Of a DNA stretch of 64,000 nucleotides, positions 29,735 through 41,479 are shown piece by piece. Below the pieces are notes generated by a model. The model had not been told where the DNA came from, ran no database searches, and saw only the letters and a list, made by a program, of their open reading frames with translations. The position numbers were made by a program, and so were the translations under genes. Positions within the stretch are counted from its first letter, which is position 1; each line of letters starts with the position of its first letter. The stretch spans positions 19,941,907 through 20,005,906 of the forward strand of contig OX457033.1 in assembly GCA_949752745.1 (NCBI GenBank), in the 5' to 3' direction. Origin of the DNA: Protula sp. h YS-2021 (Eukaryota > Annelida > Polychaeta > Sabellida > Serpulidae).

Positions 29735-32700
29735 AGGCAAAATGCATTTAAAAAATAGAATACCTATTATTGCTGATCATACATTTGGCCTTTCTTAGAC
29801 TTAGGGGAAACATATTATATGAATTAAAAACTTTCTTTCTTGAGTTTTTATAAGCTATTTAGATGTTTCATAAAACAGCCGTAACCTTGTTGAATATAAG
29901 GCTACACTGATCTTATGGAATTTGTTAATATTGGATAAATTGATCTTTCAAAGGCAAAGGTAAAAAAAGTTTCATGATCTTTTCTATCTGTCTATGAATC
30001 TAGCAACTCGTTATTTCAAAACGGACATTAAATATTCACATTTTGTATTTACAAACTAGAATCGTATTCCTCAACATATAACAATTCTATAACATAGATA
30101 TAATTTATTACATTGCCGAAGCTCTCAACAATTTCTCAGTAGTGAACATTATTAGGATTAGACCATGTGATATTCCAGTTGAAAACAATCTAGTATATTT
30201 TTATTAGCTCGTGAATTGTTACTTACATTCCCCATTTTATTTTATTCAGAATGTGTGTCTGCAGAAACTTGAAGCACAAATTGTACTTTCTTCTCGCATT
30301 TGACATACGCTCCTTTTACCTCGCAGATACTACCACGTACTGTGACGCCGCCTTTGTGTTACATGGCAACTTTCGTTACGCAATAGAAAAAGATTTTTGT
30401 CACAATACCTTTGACAGCATCAAGTAGGTTGTGCTTGTGACGTTCGAGTGTATGTGGCAAATGAAGTTTCTTAAGTGATTAGATTAGATTCTTTGTAAGT
30501 GCACCATTATGATAATACCTTGCAACATAATTCAAATGTATGAAAACAGGAAATTTGTCATACTCTTTAAGCTCGTCTTGGTGTCCAAGTTAACTACGTT
30601 TTTTATTTTTTGTTATAAGTTGTATCATCACAGGAATCGCAATGAGATATTTCTTTGAATACATTTTGCAACGAAAAAGGCTTAACTGAAAGTGAAATGA
30701 ACTAATGAATCCGAGAGCAAATTAATTTGATGCACATAATATTTTAATACTGTTTAAAAAGTTTTTTGTTACAATAACCTTTTAATCACAACTGAAATCT
30801 CATGTTCAAGTCATGGAGAGTAACAGATTTTAAGATGGTACAATGCGTTGCATTCAAGAATATGTGATCGGCCTCAATTCAAAAACACCAATGTGTCACT
30901 ATGGGCTGTAAACATTTCTTTTACTCTCACGGATTTCCTGCAATTAGCCGTTGCTTGGGTTTTCGTTTGTGCCTTATGAATGGTGATCTGGCAGTATTTA
31001 CCTCTAGATACTTCAAGGCACTCATAAGTATAACATTTTATGAAAAGATAACGTTATAAGCACTACATTTTATGAATATCACTATATCAGCTTATTTCAA
31101 ATATCTGGAATTGGTTCAGATATATCTAGGCAAATAGGTATCGCTAATTCAAGTTTTCTTCTTCTAATTTAAGAGTCCTTAAGATATGCAGATTTACACA
31201 TTTTTTTCTTTAGTCCTTCATTATTATTTGATTTAATACACTAAAATAATAATTTAAAACAAAGAAAATGCGTTTTTCAGGAATCACTTTAATTCATTCA
31301 AATGTGACACACGTCTTGACAGATCACAGGTTTAATGAAACACAACACCTTTTACTGATACTTGCATTTTGTCGTCGCGCTCAGTCGTCTCGTTGCTGTA
31401 GGATCTTGCTAGATGTTTTACTATCAGTCTAGGTGTTGTTGCATTCTGTCATTTAGATGCTGTACTATGACGTCTAAGTACCCGTTATCGCACGAATAAA
31501 TGAAATTAAATGCAGAACTATACTCTTGATTAAAACATTGATGAAAAGACAAATTGGTTTAACATGGCAAATTGATCGACCAGCCTCAAAAGATAATAGT
31601 CTATGTGTTGCCCAGATAAAGTAGTATATACTTTCATGTTCCTGACTGCTTCTTCCTTAATCAGCGATAAATAAATGAAACTAAATTTAAATCTGCCTCT
31701 CCTTAGTGGAATGTACAAGCTTTCTAGGTACATGCCCTTGCTTAAACGGCACGGAAGGTGCAGGTCACATTCAAGTCAAGACATTTTCCCTAATGCTTAA
31801 ATTTTCGGTTTTGAATTCGAAAACTTCATGTATAACGAGACTGCCATATGCGGTATTTTGACTTCAACTTTGGAAATCAGCATCAGGGTAAAAATTATAG
31901 TTTACTATTTATACTTAGGAAGTTACCTGTTCAGGCAATACGCGTGTAGCCTTAATCTTTTCTAGCATCTACAATGTTGAGCTTATCGTTTCAAAGTTCT
32001 TACTTTAACAATTTGACAACCTTTTCTATATTAGAAAAATACAGCAAAGAGTGAAGAATACCGTGTAAATTAATTTTATCTACAAACGAAGTTTCAAAGT
32101 TTTTTTAAAGGGATGGCCGGAAGACTCATTTGTGCTAATTTTGAATTCCGTGGTGGTGAATAATCCTGTGCAGTCGTTTAGATGAGGCAATTTGTTTCAA
32201 AGTTTCAAAGTTAGATATAAAGCGTGATATAAAATCGCAAAATTCTCATTGAATAAAATGTCTAACTAATTTGGAAATCTGTAATGCTTTTGTTATATTT
32301 TCATTTCATATCAAAATCTAGACATTTATCTTTATTTATTTTGCATTTTAGTACATTTTGTGTGTTTATCCTTTCTCCATTTAATCGCTTTAGCTGATTA
32401 AAAGTCGATTTTATAGCGACCGTTTTCGCATAAACCTAGATTTTATAAGAAAGCAAGGCAATGATTATTTATTTTGTTCTTTTACAGGCAGTTTTAGTAT
32501 TTGTTTACCTTCAACATCGTGAAGACTTTCGTTTAAGAAATACTCAAGGAGATTTTTCAGGAGGATGTTGTGCGTATATGGACATTAAAATGATAACAGC
32601 GCTGATAAGAATCCTTACTGTTAGATATACCAGATGTGTCGACAAAGGTGTATTGCTCAATTTAGCCAGGAGTTAAGAAGAAAGAACATTACATTAATAT

Positions 32701-33180
32701 TATCTAATCAAATCAATCGCCAAATGGTAACAAAAACAGGCCAGTTAAAAGAACACAACAGTGAATGGCCAAGAGCAAAAAATAGTTTCACATACATCCC
32801 ACAGTTTAGCGCTTTCTATGACCGTTTTTCTGCCCCTTTTGCAGAATGAACGCCACAAGCTAACGCATATTGCTGCAGAGAGGATTTCATTGACATGTAT
32901 TGCAAAAATAGCAGGCGTGTGTGTACAGGACAATTGCCGCTCGGACGAGTACCGCTGAACAACTACCGCTTGGAGAAATGCAGCTGGCGGACAAAATGTA
33001 AAAGAATTCGAAACAAACCAAACTGTCTTATTTTTCGGAGCAGAAGCTTCACTTTCTTGCTCTCGTATAAAGTATTAATTTGTTTGGTAAGTCATTTCGG
33101 CAATTTTTTTTTCATAATTATAATATATATAATAATAGTTATAGAATTGGCGCACTATTGTGACTGCGACTTTTCGTAAC
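29735..33180. other. Unit 2 spacer, no supported gene
   Basis: Aligns with units 1 and 3 in many blocks. A 71-codon frame at 32461-32676 on the plus strand, and an antisense frame with LLEYFLNESLHDVEGKQILK, have a counterpart at 43414-43560, but a one-base indel separates the frames. No domain was recognised. Confidence 0.4.
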
Positions 33181-33299
33181 ATTTTGTCTTCCGATTAATA
33201 ATTTATAAGCTGCGATGGAGCTGATCTGAGAGTCTTTATTAGTGCACGTCGTATCACTTTTCTTTTTATAGGCATATTTAGTTACTTCAACCGCCTCAA

Positions 33300-33740
33300 A
33301 TGTCAGAAGTAGAAACCTCGCCAGGTTTGAGCGAGCACCCATTCGCATCAATACATGATAGCACGTGTAATGCGACAGGAGTAAACATAAGAGAGGAGAG
33401 CACGAGTGAATATACTGGCTTCTCAATTAATATCGTCTTCGGTAATCATTATGGTTCTCGAAATCATTGTTTCCGTGCTAGCTGCTGAACTATTCAGTAT
33501 ATAATTCCACAATAGTGGAGATTACAGAAGCTAGCAGGCACAAAGTACGTCATCTCATGACCACGCTGCACAAGAAAGTTATGGTTACATGTGAGGAGAT
33601 TGTGTGGAGAGAGGAAACAGCTGTAATGATATACAAAAGTCAACAAAAGGCAAAAAGGCAGCCGGGGAAAATATGAATATTGCAAAAGGCACTCCCATGA
33701 AAACGTATAGCGTGGTGTGTTTCAGGAATAATAGAATGGC
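33300..33740 (+). pseudogene. Membrane-protein copy 2, decayed
   Basis: Opens MSEVETSPGLSEHP with the NAT site and GFSINIVFG, but a small deletion before the transmembrane core shifts the frame and stops at 33488. The tail region is shortened, and the C-terminal YENI/YHTI part present in copies 1 and 4 is missing after about 33740. Confidence 0.7.
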
Positions 33741-33949
33741 TTTCTCTATAAAATTTGACGTGTAACATCAAAACATTATACTCTAGAATAAAATGACAAT
33801 TAATTTTCAATAAAACCTCTTGGTGATGCTTTCAAGTCAAAGACTGTATATAAGTGGTATACAAACAGGTAAATAAAAATGACTAATTTAGACTGGAGCA
33901 CAGCAAACTGTTTTTCAAAATACTTTTGTTCTCAAATGTCTTATTTCAA

Positions 33950-34560
33950 AAGTCGCTTTGGTTCCGACATGTGTCTGTCTATGAACTCCAACGTCATTCG
34001 GGTACTTGAAAACCATGCTGCATACGTTACGTGTATGTGTCTTGTCTTTTAATTGCCTTCTATAACTAACTTTATAATGAAAACCCGCCACAAAGACATT
34101 GCACTTTTGCTGCTTCTCAGACCCGTGAGTTATCTTGTGTCACTTGAAAATGTCCTTTGATCTGTTGCAGCTCCCGCACATTTTCGCAAACATATGGTCC
34201 TATATTTGTATGAAGGCGCATATGTACTTTTAAAACACTTTTCACAAAAATCACACTGGTGTGTTTTTTCTCCTTTATAAAGAGAAGTGTGTCGATTTAA
34301 ATGCGATAATAGCTGAAACGATCTTTAATGTGCGTTCTGCCCTTATTTAAACTTAAATGATTTATCGCAAATGTTACACTTGAAAGTTTGCCATCTTTAT
34401 GCTGCTTAAAATGTGCATTTAAATTCTTTGTATGCGAACAAAATGTTCAAACGTGGAACACTTGAAAGATTTTACCCCAGTTAGTAGATTTAAATGATTA
34501 TGTAAATCCTGTTTCTCAAAATAATTCGGATCACAAAACTCACAGCTTTACACTAGTGTG
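33950..34560 (-). pseudogene. C2H2 zinc-finger relic, unit 2
   Basis: Minus-strand pieces in changing frames include FKCNICDKSFKFK, EKTHQCDFCEKCFK and VHMRLHTNIGPYVCE, which are finger and linker patterns. Many stops. It has the same tail-to-tail position as in unit 1. Confidence 0.6.
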
Positions 34561-34669
34561 ATATTTGTCATGCCTCTGCAGGTACTCATATCAGTTGAAA
34601 CCTTCATATCATTTCCACAAAGGAATTCGAAAAAACAAACTACTAGCCAAATACACCAAAAAACCTCAT

Positions 34670-34805
34670 GCCTTCATGAAGCAAAAACCTGCACTCATCA
34701 AGCATGCACTCACCAGTGAAATTCTGCATGTGCTCATCACATGAAGGTTCCCATGTGCTTATCACGTAAAGGATTGCATGCGCTGCTAGCGTGAAGGTGC
34801 GGTCC
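34670..34805 (+). repeat. Degenerate 25-bp tandem repeat, unit 2
   Basis: Repeats of TGCTCATCACATGAAGGTT type, as at 23730-23905 and 56270-56670. Confidence 0.45.
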
Positions 34806-35021
34806 CGATCACATATTTGCCTCTTGTGGCCGTCACCCAAGCGTTGGTCATTAAATCTTTTTTATCTAATCGTCTAACTGTGCATCATTTAGACGATTGC
34901 AAGACAGTAAATAACATAAATTAACGTTAATTCGTCTGCGATTCCTATCCTGTTTACGTTTTAGTCAAATTTATATGAATAAAGCATGAAACAGCAGCTA
35001 TATAGTTATCTGGTTCTAATT

Positions 35022-36020
35022 CCCACTTGCAAGCATAGTTTGCAAATGGGTATGCTTTGCTAAGAATTCTGGCTGTTTATTCCTTCCTTTTTCTGTTTTT
35101 TTTTTCGTCTCGGAGGTTTCCAGAAAACTCCTACGCTATTTGACGTAGGACGATGAAATTTGGCACAGCGATAGAGGATGATGCTATGTCGTGAATCCGC
35201 AAATTTGTTTGACCTTGACCTTGAAGGTCAAGGTCAAATTGAGGTAAATTTTTTTACCTCAAAATGGTTTCCAGGAAACTCCTCCTACACGGTTTGTAGT
35301 AGAAAGACGGCATTTGCAGAAACATGCAATTTGGCAGGTAGTGAGTTGTCGTGAAATCCGCAAAATATTTTGACCTTGACCTTTTGAGGTCAAAGTCAAA
35401 TTGAGGTCAATTTTTTTTCAAAAACCTATTCCATCACGAAAAATTGCTGTAAACAGCGCTCAAATCCTTGTTTCAACACGTGAACGGTGTTAGTAGGTAG
35501 TAACAACATGGATAGAATCTCGATACTTAGTGTCAAGGTCAAGGTTATGTGACCTTTGTATATTGAATTCCGTTAGAGAAAATTGTCCATTGTCTCGAAA
35601 ACAGTTAGAGATAGAGCGATTTTGATCTGATTTTCTACTCTTTGGGCCTAAAAGACGTTAAGTAAGAGGTACCTCCTCCGCATGGTCTAGGTCAAAAACC
35701 GGAAGTTAACCATTATCTCGAAAACGGATACAGATAGAACGATTTTGAGCTTATTTTCGACCCTTTTTAAAAGACGTTATGTAAGAGGTACCTCGGTGAC
35801 CTTGACCTCCTCCGTCTTGGTCAAGGTCAAAAACCGGAAGTTGACCATTATCTCAGAAACGGTTAGAAAACTGAATTTGTTTATTTGAGACTACATTATA
35901 TTTATTTCGATGTCCTCGTTCAAGATAATAATTCGGAAGCTGACAATTATGTAGAAACACTGAAAAGTGTGTCTTTGACCAGATAGACTGCACCAAGTGG
36001 GTGCCATTTCGCTACTTCTA
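35022..36020. mobile_element. Inserted repeat rich in TGACCT/AGGTCA half-sites
   Basis: Units 3 and 2 share TATAGTTATCTGGTTCTAATTC and then GG(A/G)(A/G)TGGTAAGCAGG. In unit 2 about 1 kb lies between them, so it is an insertion younger than the duplication. It contains at least six TGACCTTGA/TCAAGGTCA elements, one (35212-35238) a perfect palindrome of four half-sites, and repeated AAACTCCT and GACGTTA(A/T)GTAAGAGG blocks. No ORF. Probably a non-autonomous transposon; class unknown. Confidence 0.6.
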
Positions 36021-36024
36021 GATC

Positions 36025-38600
36025 CGCTCGGAATGGTAAGCAGGGAACAGACTTTCACTACAACTGGCTTAGCTAGGCGAATGCAGGGGGTTAGAACACC
36101 TGTCACTGAATCAAAGTTAATTAATCTTTATACCACCCTTTTTATTTTATTGAAAAACTGAAAACTAAAATCGAGAAATAAAAAGCTAAAAGCCGTGTTA
36201 AAAATCTCCCAATGTCTAAGGATTAAAGGTTGTTTAAATTGTAATAATGATAGTGAGCTTTATATCTCATATATACTGCGGAGGAATTATTACCATCTAA
36301 ACTCAAGAGAAAATAACCTCGTTTATCAAATAGCTTAATACTGCATGTGATTTGTATCAGATTCTCGATAAAAATTAAATAGCACTATGTGGGCAGAGGA
36401 TAAGCTATATACTATATGGCATTAATGAAATTAAGCAATTGCTGTAAAATGAGCACATCCATAGAAAGTAGCACATCCATAGAAAGTATAGAAATGTAGT
36501 TCATGACTTCCTTGCTCTTTTTAAAAATCGTACGTCAGGTATCATTTTCTCAACAGGCTCTATGTGTTTATGTAATTCATGTTGTAACTGATACACACTC
36601 ACGAAAAATGCATTCAGAAAATAAATAAACTTGGAATGGCAAACGGATGCAAATGAAGAGTATGTACTTAGCATTTATACAGAAAAGGGCCGAACATGAA
36701 GCAGGACTTCTATAGCTGATGTTTTCTACCAAAACAGTATTGATGCCAGTATGTCAACTGAACAGGACCAGTATTCCTTCAACAGCTTTAAGTAGTTTGA
36801 ATGTTTGGGCCAGGAAGACAAAACTAGAATAATTGCAAATAACGGTAATTGTTTGTTCTGAATTGGAAAATACGATAGTGATACTGATGGAAAACCGGAC
36901 CCAGTCCACTAAAACGCTTGAACTATTACAGTGTGAAAGTTATTGAAATATATTAAAATGACTGCAAAGGATAGAGATGATTTTGGAGGAGCGACATACG
37001 TCTATCGACATATACCATATAGTAATTGGTACTCTCGTGCACAGATTAGGTAAGAAGCTTTATATACGCTTTCCAAAATCTTCAAAACCTTAATAATTTT
37101 ATTGCAATTTTTAATTCATATACAAAATATACAAATTAATGTTTCGATATCGTAAATGCCTTCATTTATTCAACGGAAAGCCTTAGTCTTCATTCACCCA
37201 TCTCAAGCCAAAATATACAATACTATGATACCCGGCAAAGGAATCATGGTGGATATAGGCATCATTAACTTTGGTTCCACTTTTGTCACAGGTACTGTGC
37301 ATTTACTTGTCTAATCACAGATCTCAACACCTTTTCAACAACTGCGTTGTTCAGCTGTAATGAACCTGACATGCGATTATAAGTCCAATAGGCTATAGGT
37401 GTTATTATCACCTTGTTTGCAACGTCAAGAAATATGTAGCAAACTAAACAACGTTTAAAAAATAAAACTCTGAAATTAGGAGAAAGAAAATGTTCTCATC
37501 GAGATGATCTTTCAAAGCTTTGGTCTTTTTGATAGTTCCATGCAGTGTGTTAGAGTATAAGAATTTGTGGCTTTGCAAAGTATCGCTTTATTACTATTCA
37601 AACATTGACATCATATTAATGTAATTAATGTAAGCATGTATCTGGTGATATATACTATTATTTGCTATTGAACATAATACGATCTCACATGCATATAAAA
37701 ATATATCTTTTGAACACTTTTTTAAACATTCTTTTGAATTGTCAAAGAATTTTCTGTGTTACTGGGAATAGCTTCATTACGTCGGTTATTACTGAAAAGG
37801 AAAGTAAAATACTTGAAAGGAATAATAGTCTCTGTAGAATACTTTTAACTTTTAGCTATCTCACTGTTTAGTTGTATAGACAAAGCGCTTGCAGTTAATT
37901 TGGATGTTAAATAGATACTTAACTAGAAAAATGCCCCCAAAAGGGCTACATTTCTGTAAATATAACTGATAACATTGTTATCCAAGTCCCTCGTCTAGAG
38001 TTATCATTTTTTTTAAACGGAGAAATGGCAAACAAGCTATATGCATACTGATAAAACTGGAGGTGTTTAACAGCCAACATCTTCGAGTTTCGGCTTTTTA
38101 CATTAGATATTTTGTATTAAATGTGTAATCCGCAGAATAGTAGTTTTTAAAAATATGAAACTGCTTTTATGAATCCACCTGCTTTGTATTTATATATAGT
38201 AGGTAGATATCTTAAGATGTCAGGTATTTTATAGCAATAACAAAATTTTGGCTGTGGACCAAAGCACAGTGATTGCATAGAGTAAAGCTGAAATCGAACA
38301 ACATCGAAGTAGGCTGTGATTAATTTTAAGCGTTGCTATTATTCTTTAAAACTACTGATATTTGAGGTCTTTAAGACAGTGATACACCAATAATTGAGTA
38401 TCAGTAAATATGATTCCAATAACATAACTGCAATAACAAACCTTCACATTTTTACACATGTTTAATTATTTATAGTTAGTAAAAGAGCGCTGCATTATTT
38501 ATAAAACACAAGAGTAAATCACATTAGAAAGTTGCGTTTTTACACAAAAGAAATCTGCAACAAGATATTGTCCCAGTGATAAAAAGTATTACTTTTTATT
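36025..38600. other. Unit 2 spacer, no supported gene
   Basis: Noncoding sequence aligned with 23900-25230 and 47670-49950. It ends before channel copy 3. A 69-codon plus-strand frame (37662-37871) has no support. Confidence 0.5.
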
Positions 38601-38612
38601 AAGACAAAAGTC

Positions 38613-41079
38613 CTATTTTTTGTGAAGACATCTGTAAAAACACGTAGATATATATTCCAATATTTCACACATTGTAAGCAAACTGGCTCCAAGAAACAAG
38701 CCAAGTTGACCACCAAGATTAGAAATCAATGTGTCTGCAGTGTATGCTTTTATTTGTTTAGTTTCAGTATACTGTAATACTGGATAAAAGACGTTTAAGT
38801 GTATCATGTTTTGCTGGATTTGGTCAGCTGTTCTATAATTGCTACTAATGCTTGGAAATTCTGGTAAGATGGGGCTTGGTAATTGCAATGACGATATTTT
38901 TGTTTCGTATATAGTTTGTTTACATGGGTATAGACATTTACATTTTGTAAAATACGTAGATTCTCTGTAGCGGATGCAGGAATAGTAGTCGTTAAGGTTA
39001 CACAAAGAGTTCAAATCGAACGAACAATTGCAACCGTAAAGTGCGTGCTTAATCGTACAATCTAACATGCAACTTTCAAAACTATACCGCCCCAATTTTA
39101 TAGTCTTGTATGAATAAGAATTCAGCTCATTCTCCTCCATGCATGACACGTTGGAGTAAGGCGGTGGAAGAGTTTCAATGACATTTTTGTTGATTGCTAT
39201 ATAGGCCTCTTTACCCGGCTCTATAGCGGACGCCTGTTCATTGACACGAGGATACATGCTCTGGTCATGCACGACTACTTTGACACCCATACCATAGGAT
39301 GCGCTTACAAAGTAGTTTTCCACGTCAACATTGATCCATACTCCTAACAAACAAAAGGAGGAATAACATTGACTAGTACAAGCAATATTAATATGAACAT
39401 TTTTATCTTTTCCCTACTAGTTTTGTTTGTTCATTTTTGTTTTTGTCTAGTACAAAATATGTAAATTACATTTGAGGGTTATTATGTACTTTCTTCCATA
39501 CAAAACCAACGTTTTTAAAAAACTGAAATGAAACATAAGAAAAAAATTAGCAGTATATTATATATTATTTAACTATACGTTTATACAAGGATATGCCTGC
39601 ATAGCTACAACTAAGGCATAACATTGACCAGTACATCAATATCAATTGAATGCATTTTGATTTTTTCTCTGCTAGCTTTGTTTGTTTGTTTTTGTTTGTT
39701 TGTCTGGTTCAAGATAAGTAATATTACATTTGTGGGTTATTACGCACTTTCCTCACATACAAAACTGACGTTTTTGAAAGATCAACCATTAAATATAGGA
39801 GAAATTTTAACAGCATGATACATAATATCAAAATATGCATAAATACAAGAATATGATCTATAACTTGCAAAAATAAGTCGATATGTATACATATACATAC
39901 GTATGCGTATACATAAACCCCTATTAATTGCGCACCTTTACGAAATTTTTTTGTATGAGACCATTTATTAAGAAAGAAGAATGCTATTGCACGCTCGAAT
40001 TAGTTTTAATTATACCAGTGCTTTATAATTTAAATAAAAATTTCGCATTTCTTTAATAAAAGTCATGCAAACTACGTGATGCAATAGAATTAGCTAGGTA
40101 TATTAAACTAAGAATGACAGATAAACTCACACATAACAGCAAATTTTGCCTTTTTTATTATTTATTGATATCTGTAGCATAGAATAAGCCAGCATGACAA
40201 AGATGACGTCTTTGATATCAAGCGAAATTTGTTGGTTTGTGGTTTTCTGTTATGACAGCGACATACCATTGGGGCTGGTACTGCCACTTTGTAAAAGAGT
40301 TGTGCAGTCGTAAATGGTTTAATCACACAACTTTAATATGTCGCGGCATTCAATGCAAAGTAATGACTTTTGTATCTATTGTAAGCCACCAGCAAAGGAA
40401 TAAAAATACACTAGTAAGCATTTCTTTATTATAACATCTGTCATGAAATTATAAAGCTACGACTAATAAACTTACTTAGACCATACAGAAAACCGGGCTG
40501 AGTTGTGAACTTGCTGCCTACTCGCCCTTCTATTGCATTTTCCATAAACGTCAAACAAAGAGCTGTCTCTGTCATTCTGACTGCAAAGTAGTCCGTGCAA
40601 TTAAAGATTTCTGCATTAAACTTACACTCAATCAAAAAGAAAGATATTGTATAGCCAATCATATCCTCTAGGATATGAGACTGTAGTAGCCGCTTCACGT
40701 TCGAGTGTTCCGTTACATTTGTGTATTCATTAAGCTCTAAATATTTCATCCAGAATTCCAACTCAGTATTATTCTGCACATAAGATTTGGGAAACCGGTT
40801 CATTTGGCAAATTGATACTGCTGGAAATTGTAGATGATCAGCAGTTAACAGAGATATTTTAGTTGAACTTTCAAAACTGTAATATTTCACTATTGAAAAA
40901 ATTGAAAGTGTTAAGTAGCTTATCAACATGGCTAACATCATGAAAATCCAAAAACATCGTCTGATAAAATGTGATTTTGTATCACACGCCTGACTTAATC
41001 CATGAAGCGTGGCCGAATTCGCAAATTCTTGTAGCGATTGTATTTGGTTGTTTTGGATTGTTTGTGTTGATTTCTCCAT
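38613..41079 (-). CDS. DEG/ENaC family cation channel subunit, copy 3
   Basis: Exon 1 40476-41079 and exon 2 38613-39343, about 444 residues. The frame is open further upstream to 41133, but MEKSTQ is conserved in all copies and is taken as the start. Splice phases match copies 1 and 2. The His-Gly motif, FPAVSICQMN, and GLFLGAS are intact. A local change in the region before TM2 (LPEFPSISSNYRTADQI in place of LTELASVVSSPYRTADEI) is the main difference and lies in the extracellular part close to the pore. Confidence 0.9.
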
Positions 41080-41347
41080 TTTTTGTATTTTAATTTTAAC
41101 TTGATAAAACGTGTTAGTTTTGATGACTGACATATGACAAGGTATCCTTGGCCTATGATTTTATAACAAATATGGCTTACGCAAGCATGCTTAGACCTTT
41201 TAATTTGCCATCCAATCAATCCAGCACTGGTGTTATAGGATGTTTTAACATTTTGTCTGGAGCACAGTTACACAAAACAATTACACAAACTAACTGGTGT
41301 TGTCATGTCACCCCACTAAAAGCAGAGTTATGCCGTGAACGCAAAAA

Positions 41348-41473
41348 ATGCATTGTGTTTGTTCATTTGCGTGTTCAATAATGGCTTTTGCTTTGGTAGT
41401 GACGGCAACATCCGAATGTAATAGAACGCACGCACTCGCTAAAAGGCAATTATTTGATCATGATTATTACTGA
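41348..41473 (+). CDS. Short ORF head-to-head with DEG/ENaC copy 3, 41 aa
   Basis: Begins MHCVCSFACSIMAFALVV, then SECNRTHALAKRQLFDHDYY and a stop. It keeps the Lys-Arg-Gln-Leu of copy 2 but a deletion removes what follows. It lies 268 bp from the channel start. Same uncertainty as the other two copies. Confidence 0.3.
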   Translation: MHCVCSFACSIMAFALVVTATSECNRTHALAKRQLFDHDYY

Positions 41474-41479
41474 TCATAC

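Noticed and set aside
35208..35240. Palindrome as a transcription terminator or CRISPR-like repeat
   Set aside because: Eukaryotic context and a single perfect palindrome inside a dispersed repeat; no regular spacers.
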